Shown here piece after piece: positions 6,494 through 14,959 of a DNA stretch of 39,329 nt. The notes beneath the pieces are model-generated. The model ran no database searches, was not told the DNA's origin, and saw only the letters and a list, made by a program, of their open reading frames with translations. The stretch comes from Cytophagales bacterium (GTDB lineage: Bacteria; Bacteroidota; Bacteroidia; Cytophagales; Spirosomataceae). A program made the translations under genes and the position numbers. The DNA is taken from contig JAAFJL010000031.1 of the NCBI GenBank assembly GCA_013298865.1, positions 1 to 39,329 of the forward strand, in the 5' to 3' direction. Within the stretch, counting starts at the first letter, position 1. Each line of letters starts with the position of its first letter.

Positions 6494-9400
6494 CTACTTC
6501 ACTTCTTTTACATTGTCTTTACTATGGCGGTCGATGAGTTTATTCTCTGGATCAATACCCGCTTTCAAAGGTTCTTCATTTACAATTATCGTGAAGGTAT
6601 TCTCCTTTTCTGTTACCTTACGTTTTGCCATGTAAAGCAATTTATCATCCTTTCCATAGACACCAACTTCAATCCAATCATTTACTTTTACAGGTTTTGT
6701 ATCTCCTGTACCATCTGCTTTAAATTTCTCGGCGGTAGCTTTCAGGGTTACTTCCCAGTGATTTTTATCTTTCTTTTTTACTGAAACTGACTCTGCTTTA
6801 TTTTCAAAAAGGACGATATTTTCAAAGAAATCTTCAAACATTGGTTTCAGAGAATCTGGTGTGGCGGCTTTCAAATAACTGAACAAATCTTTTGTAGTCG
6901 GATATTTGTCTTTCATTCCCCAATCTTTGGCATATTGTGCAATGGCTCTGTTTACATTTTTTTCTCCGATATAATCCTGCAAAGCAAACATGGCTACACT
7001 GCCTTTATTGTAATGAATATAATTTTGCCCTTCCACCAAAGCAAGTGGTTGTTCCTTGACGGTTTCTGCGGTTCTTCCAAACAGATAATTTTCCATTTCT
7101 AACTTGTGAAAATTCTTAACTCGCCCTGCTGGTTCGTGGTTTTTCATGACCATCAATGAAGAATATTGTGACATCATTTCCGATAAAGCTGCACTTCCTT
7201 TCACGCCTGCTTCCGTGACCTGATGTCCCCACCATTGATGGGCGGTTTCGTGTGCAACTGTCTGATATACATCATCATAGTGTTTGTCGTCTTTGACTCT
7301 CATTAATAAAAAATCTTCTCCGAAAGGTACAGTATTGGCAAAAGACTGAGCAAAACCATGATAATTTGGCACTTCCATCAGACGTAATTGACGGTATTGA
7401 AATGGACTGAAATTTTGGGTATAATAATCCAAAGCGTCTTTCAATGAACGGAACATTGTTGGTACATTCCAGTCGTGTCCTTTGTGATAATAAACTGCCA
7501 AATCTATGCCTTTATATTGCTCTTTTTTAACTTCATAACGACCCGAAACAATATTATAAAAATTAACCATCGGGGCGTCCATTTTATAATGAAAATACTG
7601 TCTTCCTTTTTCTTCCCATGTGCGTTGCAAATAGCCTGGGGCAAAAGCAGTTTGGTCTTTTTCTGTACCAATAATTGCCTCGAAACGAATTCTATCTGCA
7701 TCATTATTGAAAAGATTTTGTGCTAATCCACGTGCATCTTCTCTTGCTGGAAGGCGTTCTCTTTCTTTTAAATCATACTTTTTACGGTCATCTTTATCGC
7801 CCAATTCTCGGTCATCGTCATACCCTAAAGTAGGCAAATAAGATTGATTATTGATAAAAATTCCATTTTCAACAATGTCGCTATTGGATTTACCTACCAT
7901 GAATCCTATCATTTTATAGGTAGTTTTAAAATTCATTTTTACAGAATCTTGCGGTTGTAACGGAGTAGCGAGATTATAAATCATGAAACCTAACTTCCCG
8001 TGTGTGCTATCCTTTTTGGAAGGGCGGTCAAAGTTCAAATACGCCATTTCGCTATCGGTGTCATGATACGGATTTTGAATAATAATCTGAGAAATCGCTT
8101 TCTGCGTTTTATTCTTCAAAATATAATATCCTTCTATACTGAAACCTCGGTCTTGCGGGTACAATTCTGCTCTGATATTGGTCTCTACAATTTTAGTTTG
8201 AGGAGCATCTTGGTATTTTTTCTTGAGTATTTTTTCATAATCAACACTCAATTTCTCGAATCCTTTATTACCCATGTATTCATTCAGAATGTTATGGTTA
8301 TAAAAAATCCATGCTCCTGATGTTACAAAAATTCCGAGCAGTACATAAGTGGCTGTTCTGAGTGGTTTCAAGAAACGTTGTTTTCCTACTTTCCAACGAG
8401 TTTCAAAATCCTCCTCAATTCCTCTTGGCAATAGCATCACTCCCAAGACAAATAACAGTCCTACAAACGCAAACCAATAGATTTTAGCATAAATAAAACT
8501 TGACAATGGATTCCTGAAACCGTTCATGTCTGAGTACTCTCCCATAGAGCCACTATCAAACGAAAGTAGCGGATGCTGAATACCTAATTTGTCTTGAAAC
8601 ATTGAGAACAATAAGAACAAAATCATCAATCCATATCCTGCAACCTTCTGATTAATAAATACTTGTATAAACATTGACAGTGCCGTCATGATAGCAACTC
8701 CTAAAAAATTCATGATGAAAAAATCTTTAAAGTAAAGACTCCATTCAATGTTAAAATTGCCATGAATAAGCTGAACAAACACTCCCAACAATACAACTAA
8801 CGCAAACAAACCAAGCGTTGAAATCAGGAATCCGAAATACTTGCTCAGTAACGTAAGCCATTCAGGTAGAGGCATGGCATCTGCAATGAGATTCATTTTC
8901 ACGACACGCTCTTTCCAGAGTAATTCGCCTGGGTAAATGATGGCTAACAAAAACAAGAATATACTAAAAGAACTAATCGACTTGATGACATTACCTGTTG
9001 TTACTTGTTGGGTTACTTCCGAAGCATCAAAAGCACCATAAGTTGCGTAAATGGTAACGACTCCGCCAATGATAGTGATAGACAAGAAAATAACTTCTTT
9101 GTACAATGATTTTGCGTAGAATTTAGACATCTGCCAAAGTCGCTGCCAATTGGCACTAACACCCAGATTCTGAGTAACTTGTGGCAAAATTAAATTCTCT
9201 TGTAAAACTACTTTAGGCGTTTCCTTCAAGGCTTTTGTCTTGAAAATTGACGTAGGAACAACATTGAAACTGAACCTAAAATAAGTATAAACCAAAATGA
9301 GAATACCTATCCCAATCCAAAGCAAACGATTATACAAAATATAGCCAGACAGTGGATAAATCAGGTTATTTTGTTCGGCGGGTGTCCAATAGCGGCTAAG

Positions 9401-10051
9401 TACTCGCACGGCACTTAGTCCGTAGGGGTCTATCAAACTCGAAATCGTATCATTATCAATATTTCTGGCTGCACTTCTCATGATAGAATACGCAATCAGA
9501 GCGATGATTCCTTGGGTAAAAATCACAATTGATTTTCGACTCAACGCTCCACTTGCAAAGAACAATGCACCCCAAAAAAAGACATTTGGCACTGTAAAAG
9601 TGAAGAATGGCATCCAGTATTTTGCAGCATTGAAAGGCAGCATTTTAGTTGCATCTCTCCAGGGCATTAAATCACCTAACATTAGTCCTAAAGGTATGCC
9701 CGCCATCACGATTAATGTTACGAAATATGCCCCCAGAAAACGCCCCATCAGGTAGTCAAATTTTTTCATGGGAGTGCTAAACATCAGAGCCTCAGTGTTA
9801 TACTCAAAATCTCGTTGTACTGCTACACCAATCATTCCTGAGATAACCATTGTCAGAATCAGGGTAAATAGATTCATGAGACTGGCAATGACAGAGGCTG
9901 CATTTTGCTTTACTAAACCTCCTGCAAAAGATTCAATAATGGGCGTAGTGACAAACAGAAACGCCAGCCCAAAAGCGATTCCGAAATATATAAATGTCGC
10001 AGGACGAGCCTTACGATATTGTAATTCAAATTTGAAAATATCTATTAACAT
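6494..10051 (-). CDS. ABC transporter permease fused to M1 aminopeptidase
   Basis: A 1185-residue fusion of a family known in Bacteroidota. The N-terminal half is two blocks of membrane segments (about 15-260 and 310-590), like paired ABC-2 permeases. The C-terminal half is an extracytoplasmic M1 metallopeptidase with zinc motif HETAHQWWGH (residues 934-943) and the third ligand E958 in ALSEMMSQYS. The H-to-E spacing is one residue longer than in classic M1 enzymes, as I recall for this fused family. The ATPase partner is the gene just upstream (10267-11133), and both sit under promoter 11659-11703 behind a small lipoprotein. In this locus it may protect the producer by removing or degrading its own peptides, or trim exported peptides; that role is inferred. 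Confidence 0.92.
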   Translation of the reverse strand: MLIDIFKFELQYRKARPATFIYFGIAFGLAFLFVTTPIIESFAGGLVKQNAASVIASLMNLFTLILTMVISGMIGVAVQRDFEYNTEALMFSTPMKKFDYLMGRFLGAYFVTLIVMAGIPLGLMLGDLMPWRDATKMLPFNAAKYWMPFFTFTVPNVFFWGALFFASGALSRKSIVIFTQGIIALIAYSIMRSAARNIDNDTISSLIDPYGLSAVRVLSRYWTPAEQNNLIYPLSGYILYNRLLWIGIGILILVYTYFRFSFNVVPTSIFKTKALKETPKVVLQENLILPQVTQNLGVSANWQRLWQMSKFYAKSLYKEVIFLSITIIGGVVTIYATYGAFDASEVTQQVTTGNVIKSISSFSIFLFLLAIIYPGELLWKERVVKMNLIADAMPLPEWLTLLSKYFGFLISTLGLFALVVLLGVFVQLIHGNFNIEWSLYFKDFFIMNFLGVAIMTALSMFIQVFINQKVAGYGLMILFLLFSMFQDKLGIQHPLLSFDSGSMGEYSDMNGFRNPLSSFIYAKIYWFAFVGLLFVLGVMLLPRGIEEDFETRWKVGKQRFLKPLRTATYVLLGIFVTSGAWIFYNHNILNEYMGNKGFEKLSVDYEKILKKKYQDAPQTKIVETNIRAELYPQDRGFSIEGYYILKNKTQKAISQIIIQNPYHDTDSEMAYLNFDRPSKKDSTHGKLGFMIYNLATPLQPQDSVKMNFKTTYKMIGFMVGKSNSDIVENGIFINNQSYLPTLGYDDDRELGDKDDRKKYDLKERERLPAREDARGLAQNLFNNDADRIRFEAIIGTEKDQTAFAPGYLQRTWEEKGRQYFHYKMDAPMVNFYNIVSGRYEVKKEQYKGIDLAVYYHKGHDWNVPTMFRSLKDALDYYTQNFSPFQYRQLRLMEVPNYHGFAQSFANTVPFGEDFLLMRVKDDKHYDDVYQTVAHETAHQWWGHQVTEAGVKGSAALSEMMSQYSSLMVMKNHEPAGRVKNFHKLEMENYLFGRTAETVKEQPLALVEGQNYIHYNKGSVAMFALQDYIGEKNVNRAIAQYAKDWGMKDKYPTTKDLFSYLKAATPDSLKPMFEDFFENIVLFENKAESVSVKKKDKNHWEVTLKATAEKFKADGTGDTKPVKVNDWIEVGVYGKDDKLLYMAKRKVTEKENTFTIIVNEEPLKAGIDPENKLIDRHSKDNVKEVK

Positions 10052-10115
10052 ATAAATGAATTTGAAAATTTGGTAATTTGAAAATTAGAGAATTGCTACT
10101 GCCAAGAGATTTTAA

Positions 10116-10264
10116 TGTGATTGAGTGATTGGTGATTTAGTGAGTTATATATTTGTGATTGAGTGATTGGTGATTGAGTGATTATTATTCGCACAAACAA
10201 AAATCACAACTCACTCAATCACCAATCACAACTGCCAAAATCACTAAATCACAAATCACTAAAT
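10116..10264. repeat. Inverted repeat of TGATTGAGTGATTGG words
   Basis: Several copies of gtgattgagtgattggtgat on the left face actcactcaatcaccaatca and atcactaaatcacaaatcac on the right. It fills the gap between the ATPase and permease genes. The word family recurs at 11508-11645 and 23762-23892. Confidence 0.75.
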
Positions 10265-10266
10265 GT

Positions 10267-11133
10267 TCACCTATTTATCTTTGCAAAATACACATCTTCC
10301 AAATCAGACTGCACGGATTCAAAACCTGCGTCTGGTTGCTGGTCTGCATATACGTGTATAATGGGCGAACCTGCAATCATACGTTCTGAAATAACTTTAT
10401 GATTTTGTTTGAATTCTGTTAACTCTGCCTTCGTGATTCTACGTCTCCAGATTTTACCAGAAACTTCATCAATTGCCGTTAGCGGAGAACCTTTATAGAG
10501 AACTTCTCCTTTGTTGATAATTGCCATGTCGGTACATAATTCCTTCACATCTTCCACGATATGCGTCGAAAGAATTACGATAGTGTTTTCGCCTAATTCA
10601 CTCAAAAGATTCAAAAAACGATTACGTTCTGCGGGGTCAAGTCCTGCGGTTGGTTCGTCCACAATAATCAATTTTGGATTAGCCAAAAGTGCCTGTGCGA
10701 TACCGAAACGTTGTTTCATTCCTCCAGAATAACCTCCGAGGTTCTTCTTACGGGCTTCGTATAAATTAGTTTTTTGTAGTAAAACCTTCACCGTTTCGGC
10801 TCTTTCTTTGCTGTTGGTAATTCCCTTCAAAACAGCCAAATGATTCAACATGGTTTCTGCATCAATTTTCGGGTAAACTCCAAATTCTTGTGGCAAATAT
10901 CCCAATATTTTACGGAGGTCTTCTTTCTGAGTAAGCACATTAATATCGCCCAAAGTGATACTACCTGCGTCGGGTTCTTGGAGTGTTGCGATTGTCCGCA
11001 TCAATGAAGATTTACCTGCACCATTTGGTCCGAGTAAACCAAACATTCCTTGGTTAATTGTCAGATTGATTCCTCGCAAAGCGTGTACGCCATTGCTGTA
11101 AGTTTTGTTGAGATCCTGAATAATGAGCTGCAT
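10267..11133 (-). CDS. ABC transporter ATP-binding protein
   Basis: A 288-residue cytoplasmic ATPase. Walker A GPNGAGKSS is at 35-43, the Q-loop at YLPQEFG, signature YSGGMKQR at 135-142 and Walker B LIIVDEP at 155-161. A C-terminal extension of about 60 residues follows the ATPase core, as in many drug- and bacteriocin-resistance (ABC-2) systems. The gene precedes the permease/M1 fusion, its evident membrane partner. The start at 11133 gives the usual MQLIIQDLNK opening of this family. Position behind a small lipoprotein and in the shared regulon suggests a LanFEG-like immunity role, but the sequence alone does not prove it. Confidence 0.92.
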   Translation of the reverse strand: MQLIIQDLNKTYSNGVHALRGINLTINQGMFGLLGPNGAGKSSLMRTIATLQEPDAGSITLGDINVLTQKEDLRKILGYLPQEFGVYPKIDAETMLNHLAVLKGITNSKERAETVKVLLQKTNLYEARKKNLGGYSGGMKQRFGIAQALLANPKLIIVDEPTAGLDPAERNRFLNLLSELGENTIVILSTHIVEDVKELCTDMAIINKGEVLYKGSPLTAIDEVSGKIWRRRITKAELTEFKQNHKVISERMIAGSPIIHVYADQQPDAGFESVQSDLEDVYFAKINR

Positions 11134-11296
11134 AATGTATGTTTATTGTATGTAAAATCTCTGTAAGATAGGAAATGAATTTGGAAATTTGAAAATTAGT
11201 CAATTTGAAAATTGAGCAACACTGACATTTCTGCAAACAATTAGCTTCTACCTTATCATTGTCTAATGCTAAAGCCTACTGCTTACAGCCAATTGC

Positions 11297-11500
11297 CTAA
11301 AGCTCCTTATTACTTTTCAAATTTCCCAATTGCTTTTTCTTTTCCACAACCTTTTTGTCAGTTGCTGGACTGGCGATTCTGGCACTTTTTTCCCAAGTAC
11401 AATTTTGGCTTGACTCAGATTTTGGTTCTACGTTCACTGGCTGACAACTATTGAACAAGGGAACGTAAGAAAGAACGAGATAAATGATTAACTTTTTCAT
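11297..11500 (-). CDS. Small putative lipoprotein
   Basis: A 67-residue product with a signal peptide MKKLIIYLVLSYVPLFNSC whose LFNSC resembles a lipobox (lipidated Cys19). A short hydrophilic mature part begins QPVNVEPKSE. It is the first gene after promoter 11659-11703 and precedes the ABC ATPase by 163 bases. Small lipoproteins next to ABC transporters often give self-immunity in lantibiotic loci (LanI-type), which is the analogy used here; there is no visible sequence match. The last 20 or so codons contain the AAATTTGAAAA words seen in the adjacent non-coding DNA, so the C-terminus seems to have been formed by an invading repeat. Confidence 0.55.
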   Translation of the reverse strand: MKKLIIYLVLSYVPLFNSCQPVNVEPKSESSQNCTWEKSARIASPATDKKVVEKKKQLGNLKSNKEL

Positions 11501-11507
11501 GTTGATT

Positions 11508-11645
11508 CAATGATTGAATGGTACAATGATAGAATGAGTGAATGATATAATGAGTGAATGCAAATTGGCGATGTAACAGAATGGCTGAATCTTATATTCT
11601 TTCATTCACTCATTCTTTCATTCCCTCATTGAGGTCACTCCCTCA
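11508..11645. repeat. Inverted repeat of ATGAGTGAATGA words in lipoprotein leader
   Basis: tgattgaatggtacaatgat and atgagtgaatgatataatga on the left face tctttcattcactcattctt and ttccctcattgaggtcactc on the right. It lies between promoter 11659-11703 and the lipoprotein start, so it is transcribed as part of the 5' leader. Confidence 0.7.
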
Positions 11646-11658
11646 TTGTTTTACAGTT

Positions 11659-11703
11659 CAAATATGCCGAGAAGATATGGGGTTCTGAAATTTATTACAC
11701 CAA
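11659..11703 (-). promoter_or_regulatory. Shared regulon promoter P2 (lipoprotein-ABC-M1)
   Basis: Minus strand: TTGGTGTAA (11703-11695), then -7 box CATATTTG (11666-11659), with 41 bases from the first T of TTGG to the TTTG. GTCC lies 19 bases upstream of the element. The sequence after the box (AACTGT) is identical to that at 3855-3899. It sits between the LanC terminator and the lipoprotein gene. Confidence 0.8.
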
Positions 11704-11751
11704 TCAGGGGGATTATGAGGACGAAAATATGGCGAATGGAAAACTCTCGCA

Positions 11752-11785
11752 CAAAAAAAAGTCAGACTCAAAGAATCTGACTTTT
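11752..11785 (-). terminator. Rho-independent terminator of the LanC-like gene
   Basis: On the minus strand AAAAGTCAGA pairs with TCTGACTTTT, a 10-bp stem with a 9-base loop, running into an eight-T tract. It lies about 20 bases after the stop of the LanC-like gene. Confidence 0.9.
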
Positions 11786-11805
11786 CCAGAAAACCCAAAC
11801 TAAAA

Positions 11806-12996
11806 TTATTGGAACAAGAGTACCTTATTCCATGTCAATTTCTGTTCGCTGACGTATTCTGTCAGTACCAAAGAAATACCTACTAAGCCTTCGAGGAGTC
11901 CTCGTTCTTTGTCTTTGTAGTGTTCTTCGGCTAACTCTTTTTCGAGCATTTCAAGGGTTCGCCCTATCCAATACTCATAGCCTTTTTTGTAAGGCTCATG
12001 CTTGGTTTTATCATAAAATAGTTTGTAAATCTGAGCCACTCCCGCTGTTCCATGACAAAAATAGGGGTCTTTCACGGCAGTCGCCTCCTCTGATTTACGC
12101 AATAATGTATTCAATCCTATCAAATCGGCAATTTTGCGTAAAGCTGCGTCATCAAAGCAATCCGCAATTTCATAGTACAACATTGTCTGGTTAAAATCGC
12201 CGTAGCACCAAGCCAAACGATTACCATAATGAGGTTCTGGATAGCCGTCGGCATCTATAATTGTCCAATGCGGAAACATGGAATAAATCTTATCCATATT
12301 ATCTATTTCCCGTTTGAACTGCACCATATAAAACATTCCCTTACGAATCGTTTCTTGGAGTCGTTCTTGCAGGATTCCTTTTTGGTAAATTCTGCCAAAA
12401 ATCATGAGCATCCCCGAAAGTCCATGCGACAAACTCAGGTTGGTCGCTTCATCATTTTCTTTCAAAGAATAATTCCTGAAATGCGTTCCGTACATATTAG
12501 TGACACCATTGTCTAAGACTTTTGTCACTAAATCAGTCAAGTAAATCGCTATTTTTTCATCTGGTAAACGTTCCGAAAAATAGAACATTATCCCAAAAGC
12601 ACCGTGCAAATAATCGTTTTTATGTTCGGCGATTTGTACGAGAGCTTGTTCGTAAAGATGCTCGTCCAAATCCGCTAATTCTTCTGATAAATCTAAATCC
12701 AGAAAGCCTTCTTTCTGCAAATAATTGACTACGTAACCCAATCCTGCCAGTCCATTTGATAGCGTACTACCCATCAGATGGGGAGTATCAGAATTGATTC
12801 TTTCAAAGATTATGTCTAATAATTCCGAAGCCGACGTTCCGTAGTGGGCTTCATTCGTTACCTTGAATTTTTCATAATAATATAGCACCATTCCCAATTC
12901 TCCTCCGAGTAATCCATCGTGAGGTCCTTCCCCGAAATCATGTATAATTTTATCTATATTTGATAACGTTTCTTTTGCTAATGTTATGTTGTTCAT
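11806..12996 (-). CDS. LanC-like lanthionine cyclase
   Basis: LanC proteins add Cys thiols to dehydrated Ser/Thr, closing thioether rings in lanthipeptides. The 396-residue protein shows the repeated Gly-rich helical-barrel motifs (GPHDGLLGGELGM, HGAFGIMFYF, SHGLSGMLMI, GLLEGLVGISL). The zinc ligands are all present: C264 in WCYGD, and C314-H315 in FCHGTAGV. It is expressed alone from promoter 13040-13084 with only about 40 untranslated bases, and closed by its own terminator. The five Cys-containing precursors at 4654-5743 and perhaps the peptide at 14587-14724 are candidate substrates. No dehydratase (LanB) is in the window, so it must lie outside, or the protein acts without one. Confidence 0.93.
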   Translation of the reverse strand: MNNITLAKETLSNIDKIIHDFGEGPHDGLLGGELGMVLYYYEKFKVTNEAHYGTSASELLDIIFERINSDTPHLMGSTLSNGLAGLGYVVNYLQKEGFLDLDLSEELADLDEHLYEQALVQIAEHKNDYLHGAFGIMFYFSERLPDEKIAIYLTDLVTKVLDNGVTNMYGTHFRNYSLKENDEATNLSLSHGLSGMLMIFGRIYQKGILQERLQETIRKGMFYMVQFKREIDNMDKIYSMFPHWTIIDADGYPEPHYGNRLAWCYGDFNQTMLYYEIADCFDDAALRKIADLIGLNTLLRKSEEATAVKDPYFCHGTAGVAQIYKLFYDKTKHEPYKKGYEYWIGRTLEMLEKELAEEHYKDKERGLLEGLVGISLVLTEYVSEQKLTWNKVLLFQ

Positions 12997-13039
12997 CTAC
13001 TTAAATGTGGTATCGTCTGGGTCGGGATGTACTTAAAAT

Positions 13040-13084
13040 CAAAAGTAAATAAAAACCCAAAAATGAAGAAAAATTTTATACCAA
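13040..13084 (-). promoter_or_regulatory. Shared regulon promoter P3 (LanC-like gene)
   Basis: Minus strand: TTGGTATAA (13084-13076), one base different from the others, and TACTTTTG (13047-13040), a perfect TAnnTTTG box. The spacing from TTGG to TTTG is again 41. GTCC lies 18 bases upstream. This member has the best -7 box and the most altered upstream element. Confidence 0.78.
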
Positions 13085-13178
13085 CCAGCCTCCACGAAGG
13101 ACGAAATAGACCATTCGACAGACATTCATTGAATATTAAAAACAAGATAAACTTGTCTATCCTATCCTACAAGATTTT

Positions 13179-13862
13179 TTACGCAGCCTGTTCCAAAAAC
13201 GGTTTGAGCGTCAAAGCAATGGATATGAGTTGGTTACGCCCTTTGATATTGAGTTTCTCCATGATATTTGCCCGATGGTTATTGACCGTAGAAGCACTGA
13301 TATAAAACATATCAGCAATCTTAGGTGTGGTATAAGATTTTGCGATGGCTTTTAGCACTTCTTTCTCCCTGATTGTCAAGCTCTTTAGCAGGTTTACTAC
13401 GGGAGTATATTCCTGTAAACCTTCGTCTTGGAGTTCATTCAAAACTGTTCTCAGAATCGGAGAAATGTAGGGTCGTCCTGAGAAGATTTCCTGAATACAA
13501 AAGTAGAGTTCACTAATGCCAAAACCTCTGTGCAAATGCCCCGAAGTTTCTATTTGTGCCATCGCCATTTGGCGGACAGCATCCTGATTAGTTGTTATCA
13601 GAATCACCTCTGTATCTAACTCATTTTTCTGAGCAGAACGGGCTAATTCCAGCCCATCAATCAAGGGTAAATCACTGCTGATAATAGACACCGTAGGACG
13701 ATAACGGCGAATTTGGCTGGCAGCATCTTTGCCATCTACCGCAAAGGATTTTACGATAAAATGCCTACTTCTGAGCGTCTCCGTTAGGGTTTCGCACAAG
13801 AGCAGGTTACTGTCTGCAATAAACAGTGTAGGCTCACTTTTTTGTTCGCTTGGACGTATCAT
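13179..13862 (-). CDS. LuxR/NarL-type response regulator with atypical receiver
   Basis: A 227-residue two-domain regulator. I start it at the ATG at 13862 (MIRPSEQ); an upstream in-frame ATG at 14024 would add residues encoded by an inverted repeat. The receiver domain has phospho-acceptor D64 in SSDLPLIDG, but only one of the usual two N-terminal acidic residues (ADSN), and the conserved Lys is replaced in SGHLHRG, so phosphorylation may be weak or absent. The C-terminal LuxR helix-turn-helix is clear (LTIREKEVLKAIAKSYTTPK and TVNNHRANIMEKL). No kinase gene adjoins it. It sits between the lone peptide and the LanC-like gene on the same strand, and is a candidate for binding the shared promoter element. 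Confidence 0.88.
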   Translation of the reverse strand: MIRPSEQKSEPTLFIADSNLLLCETLTETLRSRHFIVKSFAVDGKDAASQIRRYRPTVSIISSDLPLIDGLELARSAQKNELDTEVILITTNQDAVRQMAMAQIETSGHLHRGFGISELYFCIQEIFSGRPYISPILRTVLNELQDEGLQEYTPVVNLLKSLTIREKEVLKAIAKSYTTPKIADMFYISASTVNNHRANIMEKLNIKGRNQLISIALTLKPFLEQAA

Positions 13863-13892
13863 GGCTTTTAGATTTAGAGAGCATTGGATGTT

Positions 13893-13995
13893 GTTTGTTT
13901 TCGATGTTCGATTTTTGTTGTTTATTCTTCGATGTTTGTCATTGCCGAAAATCGAATAACGAGAATCGAACATCGAAAATCGAGTAACGAAGCTC
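13893..13995. repeat. Inverted repeat of TTCGATGTTCGATTTTTG words
   Basis: tttcgatgttcgatttttgt on the left faces gaatcgaacatcgaaaatcg on the right. The 21 bases from 13898 are also found at 16838-16917, and shorter forms occur at about 4876-4912. It lies just upstream of the LuxR-type regulator. Confidence 0.75.
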
Positions 13996-14206
13996 GAAAA
14001 TAAAAACCACAGCAATACCAACACAAAGATTTTTAGGGTTTAGAGTTTTCAGCCCAATGCTATTTAGCGTTTCTCGGAGGTAATTGCTGTGGCGGTGGTC
14101 GCCCGAAGTATTGCTACTTCATGCTATTTTCATAATTAAACGAGGTTTCTTTTTAATGGCATTTAGCTTTTGGCGATTGGCTTTTAGCTAAATATTTCAA
14201 AAACAC

Positions 14207-14293
14207 TCAGTAGTTCCAAACACATAGATTAAAGGGTTTAGAGTTTCCAGTTTACGCCGCACATTCGGCAGAATCTTGGTTGGAACTACTGAG
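14207..14293. terminator. Inverted repeat, possible bidirectional terminator
   Basis: actcagtagttccaa (from 14206) pairs with ttggaactactgag (14280-14293) across a loop of about 60 bases. T tracts follow on both strands (ggttttttt on plus, tgtttttg on minus). The large loop makes terminator function uncertain; it could equally be a small mobile remnant. Confidence 0.4.
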
Positions 14294-14391
14294 GTTTTTT
14301 TAAGTTTCAATGAAAGAAATAATGAATAATAGCATGAGTGAATGTGTTTGATAATCAATCACTTAGCTCAAAAAATCAGTCATTGTACTTA

Positions 14392-14530
14392 GTTTTTTGT
14401 TTAGTTTAGAGAATTTTTGTACTGTTAAATTAAGTTTAGAGGTAATCGGTTTTTTGTTTAGTTTAGAGAATTTTGTACTGTTAAATTAAGTTTAGAGGTA
14501 ATCCGTTTTTGTTTAGTTTAGAGAATTTTT
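14392..14530. repeat. Tandem repeat, 56-57 base unit, about 2.5 copies
   Basis: Units start at 14392, 14449 and 14505. Each begins gttttttgtttagtttagag and the two full ones end taagtttagaggtaatc plus one or two bases. On the minus strand each unit contains CTCTAAAC twice, the same word that stands before several start codons in this locus, so the unit looks like a copied 5' leader segment. Confidence 0.85.
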
Positions 14531-14586
14531 AATCTTTCCAGCCAAAGCTGATTTTCATAGTTTAAAGATTTAGAGGTAAAACGATT

Positions 14587-14724
14587 TTAGAACATTCCAC
14601 CAGTACTTCCAGTGAGGCTATTACATCTTTCAGAATACATAAAATCTATGAAATTATGGTTTTGAAAGTTTGTAATCATTTGTTTTGAAATCATTAATTT
14701 TTTTGAGGTTGACAGATTTTTCAT
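14587..14724 (-). CDS. Small Ser/Thr-rich peptide, possible lanthipeptide precursor
   Basis: A 45-residue product from the ATG at 14724. A longer in-frame extension to 14952 is possible but would run through promoter 14781-14825, so I reject it. The leader MKNLSTSKKLMISKQMITNF has the KKL..SKQ.I spacing of the lanthipeptide-like leaders at 4654-5743. It lacks a GG before the core; the C-terminus reads SERCNSLTGSTGGMF with one Cys and several Ser/Thr. It has its own copy of the shared promoter and is divergent from the kinase gene at 14960, the classic place for an inducing peptide of a two-component system. The signalling role is inferred. Confidence 0.65.
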   Translation of the reverse strand: MKNLSTSKKLMISKQMITNFQNHNFIDFMYSERCNSLTGSTGGMF

Positions 14725-14780
14725 AATCGTAAAAGTTTTAGTTGGGTTTGAGATTGACTGTTTATGTTTTATTGACGATT

Positions 14781-14825
14781 CAAAGTTGCCCAATAAATCA
14801 TCCTGACAAAACTTTATTACACCAA
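14781..14825 (-). promoter_or_regulatory. Shared regulon promoter P4 (lone peptide)
   Basis: Minus strand: TTGGTGTAA (14825-14817) and -7 box CAACTTTG (14788-14781), again exactly 41 bases from TTGG to TTTG. GTCC lies 19 bases upstream. It drives the 45-residue peptide and sits in the divergent gap next to the LytS-type kinase gene. Confidence 0.8.
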
Positions 14826-14959
14826 ACCCTTGCCTTTGTGGGACAAATAGGGGAATTTTACAGACATGAGTACTTTTGTGTAGAAACGGGGTATTCGTAA
14901 GGGGAAAAGGCGGGTTCGTCATGGTTACAGAAGTTAAAGTGTTGAAAATCAATTATTAG

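Larger units (their letters stand above)
13996..14586. other. Repeat-rich gap without a convincing gene
   Basis: The gap holds two blocks sharing agggtttagagtttycag (about 14034 and 14235), an inverted repeat (14207-14293), a 2.5-copy tandem repeat (14392-14530) and a nine-codon frame (14529-14558). The minus strand also has a Pro/Gln-rich stub (RPPPQQLPPRNAK) without a usable start. It looks like the decayed remains of one or more duplicated peptide genes and their leaders. Confidence 0.5.

Noticed and set aside
9480..10055. Open frames opposite the ABC/M1 gene
   Set aside because: They are antisense to a strongly conserved protein and have no family features.
10116..10264. CRISPR-like array
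   Set aside because: The repeats are short, degenerate and arranged as inverted arms without regular spacers; no cas genes are present.
13863..14024. Upstream start adding 54 residues to the LuxR-type regulator
   Set aside because: The extra residues are encoded mainly by the inverted repeat at 13893-13995 and precede the normal start of the receiver domain.
14088..14130. Pro/Gln-rich peptide stub on the minus strand
   Set aside because: An in-frame stop lies two codons after the only ATG, so no translated gene can be supported; at most it is a remnant.
14724..14952. Longer 121-residue start for the peptide at 14587
   Set aside because: The extension runs through the shared promoter at 14781-14825, has no leader-like features and would leave the promoter inside the gene.
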